This document shows positions 55,901 through 64,000 of a DNA stretch of 64,000 bases, in pieces. The position numbers and the translations under genes were made by a program. The notes below the pieces were generated by a model, which was not told where the DNA came from, searched no databases, and was given only the letters and a program-made list of their open reading frames with translations. The DNA is taken from the NCBI GenBank assembly GCA_023053575.1, contig JAKZAP010000016.1, positions 20,354,030 through 20,418,029 on the forward strand, read 5' to 3'. Source of the stretch: Branchinecta lynchi. Lineage: Eukaryota; Arthropoda; Branchiopoda; Anostraca; Branchinectidae. Each line of letters starts with the position of its first letter. Position 1 is the first letter of the stretch.

Positions 55901-56724
55901 CTTAGCTGGATGTAGATTTGCTAAGATAGACCAAAGGAAACATTTCTGGTCGTTATTTTTTATATTTATACACGCTTTTTTATTTTTTACGAAATCTGGT
56001 AGTATTTTAAAACGTTCCTCCCATGTAAGATTCTATTCGCGTCATCCTATAATCAATTCCTTCATACCGACTAAATTGTAGCCCAGATCGAGGGGTATTA
56101 CTTAAAGAACTAAGTCTCTTGTTATTATCATTCAAATGATTATGAGCAAGAATGCTATTTTTATTTAAAATCCAAGAAGTACTGTTGTAATATACTACTA
56201 CTTCTTCATCATTCTCCTGTCGATGGAAAATAACCCGAGTTACAAACTGAACTCTATATTGATTTATTTCGTTCATTCGCCCGCTGTATATCTGCGAAAG
56301 TAAAAGCAATAAGAGTATGCTCCTCAACTCCATTACCTTGAACTGAAACGTTTACAGTGAATATATTCTCACTTTCGCTAAAAATAGTAGGCTGTTGTTC
56401 TTCTTCCGTTCTAAATACATGATCAGGAATTAATTTTTCTTGTTTAATTTTTTTCTTATTTATGAAGAGAGTTGATAAATCGACTACTTTTTCTTTATTG
56501 TTATCACTTCTTTCGATTTGAGCTCTAATGATATTACTATTTTTCTTTATAGTATCTTCGTGTTTTTTAATAATATTATTATAGTATTCTCCAACTCTTT
56601 TTAGTACTTCTTCTCGGTTTCCGCGAGTTGATAGGTTCTTGTTTTTCAGAAATCTTTTTAATTCGCTTGTCTCTTTTTCTTTGTTATCATTGTATTCTTG
56701 TTTTAGTTTTGTAATGGTGATCAT
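52972..56724 (-). pseudogene. Protein-primed family B DNA polymerase, multiple frameshifts
   Basis: About 1,250 codons in seven successive frame segments. In order: a SAP-like helix-extension-helix at the N terminus (LKRFLKNKNLSTRGNREEVL); a C2H2-type finger near 55580; Exo I IADFESYNEEYN; an endonuclease VII-like CHICTTEI with HFDHDHMTGEDRGFAHAECN insertion; Exo II HNLSKYDSHLF; Exo III LKSDVLILSDVVENFRN; Pol A YLDANNLYGWAMSQ; Pol B KLMNNACFGKTMENVRKR; Pol C YMDTDS; stop at 52972. Breaks lie near 56270, 56010, 55585, 54932, 53435 and 53277. Each is a +1 change, several in TT or TTTT runs. All catalytic motifs are preserved. The first ATG (56724) lacks TAAATG. It would replicate the element by protein priming if functional. 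Confidence 0.93.
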
Positions 56725-56799
56725 TAATTTTCTCTTATCTCATCTTCCAGAATGGTTCGTAATCTCGGTTCTGGTTTGTAGTCGGATGGTCTGTTCTTA

Positions 56800-57045
56800 T
56801 TATGAGTTTCTTTCGTTTCTGCGTTCAATTTTAATTTTATCTTCTGCTATCAAAATATACTTATTAAGATGGTTTATTATATTATTTGTTATTTCATGTT
56901 TCTTAGCTCCATTTGTTTTGATTTTATTAATTTTCGCATAAGTCCGCAGTTCATTATATGTGTATAGCGACAATCTTTGTATAACCACTTTGTTGTTTGA
57001 TATAACCTTTTTACAAAGCTGAATAACCTCTGCAGTATTCATCAT
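56800..57045 (-). CDS. Small SAP-domain-like protein
   Basis: 81 aa, start MMNTAEVIQLCKKV in CTATTAAATGATG. The middle, YTYNELRTYAKINKIKTNGA then KKHEITNNIINHL, fits the SAP helix-extension-helix DNA-binding motif, as does the N terminus of the adjacent PolB. It may be a DNA-binding accessory factor. Alternatively it is the detached true N terminus of PolB, since the PolB ATG downstream has no TAAATG; however, about 75 bp with stops separates them. It is the first minus-strand gene at the right side of the element. Confidence 0.6.
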   Translation of the reverse strand: MMNTAEVIQLCKKVISNNKVVIQRLSLYTYNELRTYAKINKIKTNGAKKHEITNNIINHLNKYILIAEDKIKIERRNERNS

Positions 57046-57167
57046 TTAATAGGGGAACATTTTTATTAATGAATTTCCCAGTCTCCGTTTTCTCAGTCGT
57101 AAAGAAAATCATTGAATTTCTATTACCTTACTACTCTGTGAGAAAAATGTGTACACGGATTTCGCAC

Positions 57168-57460
57168 ATTCTTCACTACTCTTCATGTGACAAATGTGTG
57201 TGTGTAGTGGAATCCCACTTTTCGTACTACTCTTCATGTGGACAAATGTGTGTGTACTGGAATCCCACTTTCTGTACTACTCTTCATTTGACAAATTTGT
57301 GTGTACTGGAATCCCACTTTCTGTACTACTCTTCATTTGACAAATTTGTGTGTACTGGAATCCCACTTTCTGTACTACTCTTCATTTGACAAATTTGTGT
57401 GTACTGGAATCCCACTTTCTGTACTACTCTTCATTTGACAAAAATCATATATTTATATAC
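57168..57460. repeat. 49-50-bp tandem repeat between divergent genes
   Basis: GTACTACTCTTCAT recurs at about 57174, 57224, 57274, 57323, 57372 and 57421. The unit also includes TACTGGAATCCCACTTTCT. The first two units are diverged, the last four nearly identical. It lies between the leftward SAP gene and the rightward membrane protein gene, the only divergent promoter region of the element. The 57069-57389 frame is a repeat artefact. Confidence 0.93.
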
Positions 57461-57557
57461 ACCATATATACCATACTGTAAAAGTAGCCTAGATGGTGGG
57501 TGTGTGGAAATTCGAAAAAATCAAATAATTTTTCGAAACAATTTTATTATATAATAA

Positions 57558-57980
57558 ATGGAAGAATTAGAAAAGAAAATGTATGTTTACCGTCGCAGTT
57601 ACAAGTACTACAATCGTATAAGTAATAGCTTACTTGTATCCAAATTCCTCTTTTCGGCAGCAGGAATGTCTGCGTTTCTAGTGCTACCTTTAGCTTCTTT
57701 AAGTTTGGGTGCTGTTATCATCGAAATAATTGAAAAGCAGTTAAGCATTGCTGATAGAAAAGCAGAATTTAGGACAAATTACAATTTTTATACTGAGTTG
57801 TTCTCGATGCTAAAATGCGGACAGTTAACAATTGAGGAGGTAATTCAGAGAGAAACAGAGATGCGTAAAACCTATCGATTTTTTCCTCGCGAAAAATACA
57901 TGAAACAGGTTCGCTTGAACGGTTATAAATATTGTAAGAACGAAACTATCAAAATACAAGAAAATTTACCAAAAATATAA
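57558..57980 (+). CDS. Two-helix membrane protein, SLATT-like architecture
   Basis: 140 aa, intact, start MEELEKKMYVYRRSYKYYNR in TATAATAAATGG. A basic/aromatic N-terminal helix is followed by a long hydrophobic segment (about 24-59, LLVSKFLFSAAGMSAFLVLP onward) able to form a two-helix hairpin. A soluble helix then contains IADRKAEFRTNYNFYTELF and the C-terminal IEEVIQRETEMRKTYRFFPR. Similar two-helix proteins occur in Polintons. The layout recalls SLATT-type membrane proteins, but this is inference. It is the only plus-strand gene. Possible roles: virion membrane, entry or lysis. Confidence 0.7.
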   Translation: MEELEKKMYVYRRSYKYYNRISNSLLVSKFLFSAAGMSAFLVLPLASLSLGAVIIEIIEKQLSIADRKAEFRTNYNFYTELFSMLKCGQLTIEEVIQRETEMRKTYRFFPREKYMKQVRLNGYKYCKNETIKIQENLPKI

Positions 57981-58393
57981 AATTTTTGCAAAACCTCCCA
58001 CCCCAGACTTTGAAGATTGAAGATGTTGTTAAAATATCATATCTACACACATATACATATGTCTGGGGTAGCCCCGTATGGGGAGGAAACTCATCTCAGA
58101 GTTTTTTTCGCCATCACTCACTATCAACGGATTGCTGGTAGTGGGATTCGATCTCACGACATCGTTGATACAATGGTTTCTAAGTTTGCACGACTTAGAG
58201 CATTCTGCCAACGGGGCCCGAAAAATCTCCGCAACGAAATGTTTTGTGATGTGAATCATCTAATGCGCAATGAGATTTCCTGTTTTTTGTTGCCTTAAGA
58301 GCTTTATCAGTACTAGAGGTAGAATTGTTGGTTACATTGAGGAGATTTTAATTTGATGATGTGATGAATATCGATTTGGATTTTTTTTTTACA
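57981..58393. other. Non-coding interval between membrane gene and right inverted repeat
   Basis: About 410 bp without a convincing gene. It includes a GGGGTAGCCCC hairpin near 58065 and the tRNA-like segment annotated separately. The frames 58017-58298 and 58029-58259 are judged spurious. Confidence 0.5.
58134..58220 (-). ncRNA. Degenerate type II tRNA-like sequence
   Basis: On the minus strand GTTGGCAGAATGC resembles an A box, and GATCGAATCC fits the B-box core GWTCRANNC (58143-58152). Between them are a perfect CTAAGT/ACTTAG stem and a 5-bp variable-arm-like hairpin (ATTGT ATCA ACGAT), followed by a T-arm GTGAG/CCCAC. A pairing acceptor stem is not evident and U33 is absent. This suggests a tRNA-derived relic or SINE head rather than a working tRNA. 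Confidence 0.35.
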
Positions 58394-59026
58394 TTAGATA
58401 TTATCAATAAAAATATGTATGTGAGTTTGTGAGTCTGGATTTTTATTTAATAAAATCATCCCCTAATAAATGGAGTCCACAAAGGAAGTCTTGAATACAA
58501 TCAGAATGAATAAATACAATGAGACAATCAGGAAAGAAGAACTAGTTCTAGGATTGAAATATACTATTGTTAAAATGAGAATTGCTAAGACAAAATCATG
58601 GTGATAAGTTGGTTGTAGTTATTAATCATAATGACAAACCATGTGATTTGTTTATAACACAGAAATATAATGCCATTGCTAACGAATTACTTTTAAAGAA
58701 AAATCTGGTTTTGCAGCCTATTGTACGCGAAAACAAGAACAAAGAAACATATGTGGATTTAGAACTGTTTACTCAGTAATATTTGAATAAAAAATGAAAA
58801 ATGTAAAAAAAAAAAAGAAGTAGTGTACATTGTAGTATTTTATATGTAGTAAAGGGTAATATTTCTCATTTCTTGTATCCTTTATTTTGGAAGTAAGAAA
58901 ATAAAAATGTTCTTAAAAAGGGGGGGTAATTTGGTAAAAAGGATGTTAAAATTTAAGAAATTGATGTTAAAATGGGGTTTTGAAATTGGGGGAAGGGTGG
59001 GCCAGAACCCCCTTTATATAACTACT
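58394..59026. repeat. Polinton right terminal inverted repeat (633 bp)
   Basis: Inverted copy of 44389-45019, ending CCTTTATATAACTACT. Differences include one extra C inside the duplicated gene. It starts with a copied piece of the capsid gene's 3' end (the last 12 codons). Confidence 0.95.
58470..58779 (+). pseudogene. Frameshifted second copy of the inverted-repeat gene
   Basis: It is the counterpart of 44635-44943, with the same start (CCTAATAAATGGAGTCC) and the same stop. One extra C at about 58597 shifts the frame after residue 41 and truncates the product. The rest is practically identical, so the damage is recent or a sequencing error. Only the left copy is intact. Confidence 0.9.
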
Positions 59027-59032
59027 CTTCTT
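59027..59032. repeat. Polinton target site duplication, right
   Basis: CTTCTT directly after the terminal ACTACT, identical to 44383-44388. Confidence 0.93.
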
Positions 59033-59227
59033 TGTGTAGTTGTCGTGTTAGGAGTAACCTTGGACTATATAATTTTGTTTTCCAGATCGATTTTTCGTCG
59101 GATCGTTTGTTGTCTCATAGCCGTCGAAGCTCCTCGACCTTGTGCAAATGTTACGAAACTGGTGGTAGTGTCACTTGACTATAAGCTTTTCTCGGATCCT
59201 ACATTTCTTCATGAAAGATTATTTTTT

Positions 59228-61541
59228 ATGGCACTTGAGCGTACTCAAGTGCCATATAGCGATTGTAATTTCTGTCCGTCAGTCGGTCTGTCGGTCTGTC
59301 GGTCCCGGTTTTGCTAGTTCGGGCACTTCCAGATAAGCTAGGACGATGAAACTTGGCAGGCATATCAGGAACTGGACCAGATTAAATTAGAAATTGTCGC
59401 TTCCTCGATCCGACCATCTGGAGGGGAGTGGAGGGAGGGGGAATCCGGAAAAAATAGGAAAAATGAGATATTTTTAGCTTACGAACGGGTGATCGGATCT
59501 TAATGAAACTTGATATATGGAAGGACTTCGTGTCTTAGACCCTCCATTTTAAATCCAGACCGGATCCGGTGACACTGGGGGGAGTTGGAGGGGGAAACCG
59601 GAAATCTTGGAAAACACTTAGAGTGGAGGGATCTGGATGAAACTTGGTGGAAAGTACAAGCAAAAGTCCTAGATACGTGACTGATATAACCGGAACGGAT
59701 CCGCTCACTTTGGGGGAGTTGGGGGGGGGGGGGGGGAGAAGTCCGAATTTGTAGTGATCCCGCGAGTTCCGTGCTTCCTGATGTGCTGGGACGATGGAAA
59801 TTTACAGGTATGTCTGGGACCCGACCAAATTAAATAGTAAATCGTCAATTCCCCGATTCGACCATCTGGGGGGGGGGGGGGAGTGGAGGGAGGGTGAAGC
59901 CAAAATTTGAGGTATTTTTAGCTTGCGAACGGGTGATCGGATCTTGATGAAAATTGATATTTAGGATGACCTCGTGTTCAGACATCTCACTTTAAATCCG
60001 GGCCGGATCCGATGACACTGGGGGGAGCTGGAGGAGGGAACCGGAAATTTTGAGAAACGCTTAAAGTGGAGGGATCGGGATGAAACTTGGTGGGAAAAAT
60101 AAGCACAGGTCCTAGACACGTCATTGACATAACCGGACCGGATCAGGGCACTGTGGGGGAGTTGGGGTGGGGGTCCGGATTTCTAGCGATCCCGCGAGTT
60201 CGGCATACTTCCTGATGTCCTAGGGCGATGAAACTTGGCTGGTATGTCAGGGATCCGAACAGATTGACTTGAGAACAGCCGTTTCCCCGACCCGACCATC
60301 GTGGGGGGAGTGGGTGGACGGGGAGTCCGGAATCTAGTGGCGTGCATAACTTTTGAACGGGTGATCGGATTTGAATGAAACTTGTCTGGTGAGCTATCGC
60401 CTCGGGCGTTCAGTGTCACGTCCGGGTCGGGTGCGATACCTATGGGGATGGGGGGTGGGGGTGGAAAACTTAAGAAACTCTAAAAGCAGAGGGATTGGGA
60501 CGAAACTTAAGGGATGGAACAAGCATTAGGCCTAGATGAAATTGACGGAACCAGATGGTTTCGGGGCTCTGTGGGGGGAGTCGGAGGGGGTTTCCTGGAA
60601 TTCCGGTAGTCGTGAGTTAGAATAGTTCCAGATGTAAAACGACAACGAAACTTTGCAGGCATATTAGCGACCCGAATTATCTTGACTTAAGAACCTGACA
60701 CAACATACCCCCGGAAACTTCCGTTCCTAGATCCGAGCATTTTTTGGGGAGCAAGAGAAGAGAAATATGGAAACTGACTTCTATAAATTGTGAACGAGTG
60801 GTCTGATTCGAGTGAAACTTCATGGGTGATACGAATCGATGGCCTCGACATGTAAAACATGCGTTCGAACCATATGCGACCACGATTAGGGGAATTGGGG
60901 GTGGGGGGACTTTTGACATGCACAAAAACCAAACGGATGGACCGAATGAGATGCAAATTCGACAATGCCGAGTATATGCGGCCTACATTTGTTATTTGGC
61001 GTCTGGGCCGGATTCGGCCAAGGTAGGGGGGGGGGGGGGTACTGGAAACTTGCAGATGGGCTATGCTCCAATTTCAGTAAAACTTGATGGACAGGAGCAG
61101 GGAATTAAGAGATTGGGCCCGAACCGGCTCCGACATCGTTGGTGGGACGGGGGGGGGGGGGGGTACCGGAACTTTCCAAAAATGCTCAGATTCGAGTGAA
61201 ACTTGATAGATGGTATAAAAGAAGATGCTTTAGGTGGTCGATTTTTTTTTATTCCGAACCAGATTCGGCCACGGTAGGTGGAGATAGAGTGAGTACCGGA
61301 AATCCTGTAGCACGTCTAGGGATCAAACAAATGGATTTATTGGGATGAAAGTTTGAACAGTCATGTGCATTTGCTACAGACAATCTAGACGATGCCGGAA
61401 CAGCTCAGAAATGAGTGAAACTAAATATCCTCTTTCTATTTCCGAACCGCATTTTTGGATGGCGGGTGTATTTTGTGACGTTCTCATCTACTTTCTTGTA
61501 CATCCTACTCGTACAAGTGACATATGAGCTCGTAGCTCTTG
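59228..61541 (-). mobile_element. Repeat family B, inverted copy
   Basis: On the plus strand it begins with a perfect hairpin, ATGGCACTTGAG CGTA CTCAAGTGCCAT (59228-59255), followed by a CAGT/CGGT microsatellite. It ends GAGCTCGTAGCTCTTG, the complement of the B start. In between are repeated blocks with CCGGATCCG and long G runs (59720-59736, 59868-59880, 61026-61037, 61149-61162). No protein; the frames here read through the repeats. Confidence 0.8.
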
Positions 61542-62380
61542 TTTTAAGATCAAGGCATGGGAGTGAGAGATTATGGATTATAAATACTCCTTTAGCCGAA
61601 GCTGACTGCGAATCATATTTGAAAGTGCAAAACGGATACATCAGCTGTATCTTACTAGAGCTAAATATTTTGGGTTTTCCCACAAGTTTGTTTGAAGCCT
61701 GAAGAGGACCCTTGCCAAGAAGGGCCGAAATAGAGCTCTAATAAAATTCAGCTGACATACCCGGTTTGCACCATCAGAGATTATGGATTACTTTTGGCTC
61801 GCACTGATACGTTACACATCACAATTTTTGTTGAGCTCGCCGACGTACAACAGAATCGCGTGGATGTTAGCATCGCCACTCAGATGAAACAGGAAGCTGA
61901 GACTTTTTACAAATACAGGAGACAAAGAAACCGTCGGGAAATTACCTCAGACCTGCTCTAAGACCGTAGGGACAACCTGATTATAGGAATTTTTGTACAC
62001 CATACGTCATCGAATCCAGATTACATTCTTACCACCTGTCCGACAAGACCTCTCAGTGTCATGTACATCTACTCTAAGTAGATAATTCTGATACATGGAT
62101 ATGAAATCTAAATATCCCGCCAAACTTGAGCTACAAAATCGAAAATCACCACGACATTACTTGTTTGTCGAAGTTCAAGCCACAAAAACCTTGCTGGTCG
62201 TGCTAAAAAATTTCAGGGCTACAGAAACGTGCACAAACACTTTGCGGATTGCGGAAAACGTTTTATGTTTGGCGACGCCTTTTCATCGCTACACTATTTT
62301 TTCCTGGGGACATTTAAAAACCTAGAACTCGCCTTTAACCCAGCCACAAAACCATTGCGGGGGTTACGTCTTACGTCTTT
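61542..62380. other. Intergenic, dispersed repeat fragment
   Basis: CCTTGCCAAGAAGGGCCGAA at 61707-61726 followed by ATAGAGCTCTAATAAAATTC belongs to the same dispersed repeat as 13873-13912. The remaining sequence, including frames 62095-62325 and 62229-62411, shows no recognised domain. Confidence 0.4.
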
Positions 62381-62384
62381 AAGA

Positions 62385-62700
62385 AATAATCTGACTGCTG
62401 CGGCTCCCTAAACCAAGTGGCGCGCCTGGGGCGGAGCCCCAGGCCGCGCACGGAGTTACGAGAAAATGTGGATCGTTTAAAAAATTGGACCCTTTCCCCG
62501 TAGCTCCGTGCGCGGCCTTGGTTTAAGGAGCTGCAGCAGCAGCAGTCAGATTATTCTTAAAGGCGTAACTCCATGCGCGTCCTGGATCGTCCGCGGATCG
62601 TTAAAAAAATTGGACCCCGGGTCCCCCGCCTTTTCCCGTACCTCCGTGCGCACCACTTGGTTTAGGGAGCTACAGCAGCCGCAGCAGTGAGATTGTTCCT
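62385..62700. mobile_element. Foldback element with CTGACTGCTGCGGC arms
   Basis: AATAATCTGACTGCTGCGGC (62385 on) is inverted at 62520-62557 (AGCAGCAGTCAGATTATT). A further inverted copy, GCAGCCGCAGCAGTGAGATT, occurs at 62674-62693. Between them CCTAAACCAAG and CTTGGTTTA, and CGCGCACGGAG and CTCCGTGCGCG, also pair. GC-rich, non-coding. Confidence 0.65.
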
Positions 62701-62744
62701 TATCGCTTTCGGCTTCCATGGGGACAACAGGGAACCCTCCCCCC

Positions 62745-62985
62745 CCCCAGTGGTGTCTGCCACTCGGTAAAAAATATAGATTTTTCGTCAAAACAGTTGA
62801 TTCTTTTCATGAAAATAGTCAGTTTTTCTGAAAATTAATCTATTTTTCGTCAAAACAGTATTTTTTTTCCGAAAATCAGTCGTTATTTTCTTGAAATCAG
62901 TCGTTTTTCTGCAACACAGTCGGTAAGATTACCAGCCAGTCGGTAAATGCCTTGTCCAGGGGTGGCCCGAAGGGGGGTGACGCAC
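62745..62985 (-). mobile_element. hAT-type MITE family D, inverted partial copy
   Basis: It contains CGGTAAGATTACCAGCCAGT with CGGTAAATGCC, the inverse of the GACTGGCTGGTAA block of family D, preceded by AAACAGT/AATCAGTCG-type repeats as in 17830-17950. The ends are not clear. Confidence 0.55.
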
Positions 62986-63676
62986 CCCCCCCCTGCCTTC
63001 TGTTAAGTCGTATCAGTCGTTTATTTTGACCTTTTGCTAAGTTGTATCAGTCGTATATTTTGGCCTCGCCGAGGTCCCGGGCATTCATTTTAATAAAAAA
63101 TAATCCGAGTCGTTTAAATTTTTTTTTTTTTTTTTGTCTCTGCACAGCTACAGTTGTAAGCCAGTCCACGAAGAAGTCGTTTAAACCAGGTTTTGTAACC
63201 CGATAGGTCGCAGACATGATTCATGGGGGCAGCAATGCGGCTACCTGTTCTACTCCCATGGGATTTGGATCTGCCTAACTTCGGTCTTTCAGCCTGTCAA
63301 AATTACAATAGGTTAGTTGTTAAAGTGAAGTCTGACTGGTAACATTGAAATACCTTATAGACCAAAAGCGAGAGACAAGGTTATGTGCATTAATTTTGGT
63401 CATCTTTGGCTATAAGTGAAAAAAGAAGGAATAAAATTTTTAAACAGAGTGGAAGAGCCAACAGAAATCGAATGACAGGAGACCCACGAAAGAAGTGTGC
63501 CAGAACAAATCGAAAAATGTCGGATTACAAAGAGAGGTTGAGGTAGGAACAACGCTTGAAAAGGACAAGGAGGATTTTAATATACACTCGAAATTCGTTT
63601 CCCATAGGACAGCAGGGGTTCCGCAGACGCTGGAATAGCTCATTCTAGTCGGGAGGTAAATTTTTGGCCTCTATGC
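62986..63676. other. Intergenic, nothing supported
   Basis: A T run at 63118-63136. The sequence around 63170-63310 is less AT-rich but no exon could be supported. Confidence 0.35.
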
Positions 63677-63678
63677 TA

Positions 63679-64000
63679 GCAGAGGCGTTACTATCAAAAA
63701 AAAAAATCGGGGGGGGGGGGAGAGGAGCAAAAATGTTCCTTCAGCCAAAGCTGACTGCGAATCGTATGTATCACTGCTGATTGCGAATCATATCACTATC
63801 AAATATGGGAGGAGCAAGGTATTTACCGACTGGCTGGTCATTTTTACCGTTTTTTTTTGCGGAAAAATCGACTGATTTTAAGAAAACCGACCGTTTTTAA
63901 GAAAAATCGACTGTTTCCCCCTAAAATCGATTCTTTTTACGAAAAATCTATGTTTTACCGGCTAGCCGACAATATAGGGGGACGGGGGGGGGGGGGGGTG
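63679..64000 (+). mobile_element. hAT-type MITE family D, copy running off the window
   Basis: It starts CAGAGGCGTTACTATC with an A run then a G run, and includes TTTACCGACTGGCTGGTCAT and many AAAATCGACTGTTTT-like repeats. It ends in a G run at the window border. A short insertion with AGCTGACTGCGAATC motifs lies at 63735-63815. Confidence 0.65.

Larger units (their letters stand above)
44389..59026 (-). mobile_element. Full-length Polinton/Maverick virus-like transposon, 14.6 kb
   Basis: Borders are defined by long inverted repeats and a perfect 6-bp duplication. The element encodes protein-primed PolB, a retroviral-type integrase, an adenain-type protease, a packaging ATPase, and major and minor capsid candidates, the hallmark Polinton set (known for the family). 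Thirteen of the fourteen genes read on the minus strand with spacers of 3-35 bp, like a compact viral genome. PolB and ATPase carry frame breaks, so this copy is probably not autonomous now. The capsid, protease and integrase block is intact. Confidence 0.96.

Noticed and set aside
56254..56333. Separate genes for the 156-aa and 108-aa ORFs upstream of PolB
   Set aside because: Their overlap and continuity with PolB N-terminal sequence fit a single frameshifted polymerase gene better.
57069..57389. Cysteine-rich plus-strand ORF
   Set aside because: It is the translation of the 49-bp tandem repeat; lacks the TAAATG start and any domain.
58017..58298. 93-codon ORF beside the right inverted repeat
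   Set aside because: It overlaps the tRNA-like segment, has an opposite-strand twin ORF, and starts in no TAAATG context.

Overview
The window is animal (metazoan) nuclear DNA, most likely from a marine invertebrate; the species cannot be named from sequence alone. It is gene-poor, AT-rich and packed with transposons. The evidence is dispersed families that nest in each other, satellites, many long G or C runs, a 5'-truncated LINE reverse transcriptase, a hAT-type MITE with an 8-bp target duplication, and a few probable spliced exons of host genes. No bacterial operon, CRISPR array, rRNA or convincing functional tRNA was seen.

Layout. 1-6.6 kb: foldback element, 64-bp satellite, then repeat family A split by a family B insertion that carries a 281-bp satellite. 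6.6-18.6 kb: MITEs, family C copies in both orientations, a complete hAT MITE, and a probable last exon of a minus-strand host gene (13186-13458). 18.6-20.8 kb: a small MITE, a second minus-strand exon (18804-19118) and the LINE. 20.8-32.3 kb: families B and C, a 585-bp foldback element and a third minus-strand exon (27687-27873). 32.5-40.1 kb: two head-to-tail copies of family A, about 3.8 kb each. 40.5-44.2 kb: more B and C. 59.2-64 kb: an inverted B copy and further MITEs.

The main object is a full-length Polinton/Maverick (virus-like giant DNA transposon) at 44389-59026. It is 14.6 kb, has terminal inverted repeats of about 630 bp beginning AGTAGTTATATAAAG, and is flanked by a perfect 6-bp duplication, CTTCTT. 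Minus-strand genes from right to left are a SAP-like protein, protein-primed DNA polymerase B, packaging ATPase, a fiber-like protein, a pX-like core protein, an adenain-type cysteine protease, a zinc ribbon, a retroviral-type integrase, a coiled-coil protein, a minor capsid (penton) candidate, a pVI-like peptide, the major capsid candidate, and a small protein lying inside the inverted repeat. One membrane protein is on the plus strand. The set covers replication, integration, packaging, virion assembly and maturation.

Three patterns in it deserve attention. (1) Every independently started gene begins in a TAAATG context, but the protease and integrase do not. (2) Those two exceptions each sit in the -1 frame downstream of a canonical slippery heptamer (A_AAA_AAC and T_TTA_AAA) at the end of the preceding ORF. 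This suggests programmed -1 frameshifting makes pX-protease and zinc-ribbon-integrase products. (3) Polymerase and ATPase carry about nine frame breaks, all of the same sign (one extra base), while the capsid-protease-integrase half is intact.
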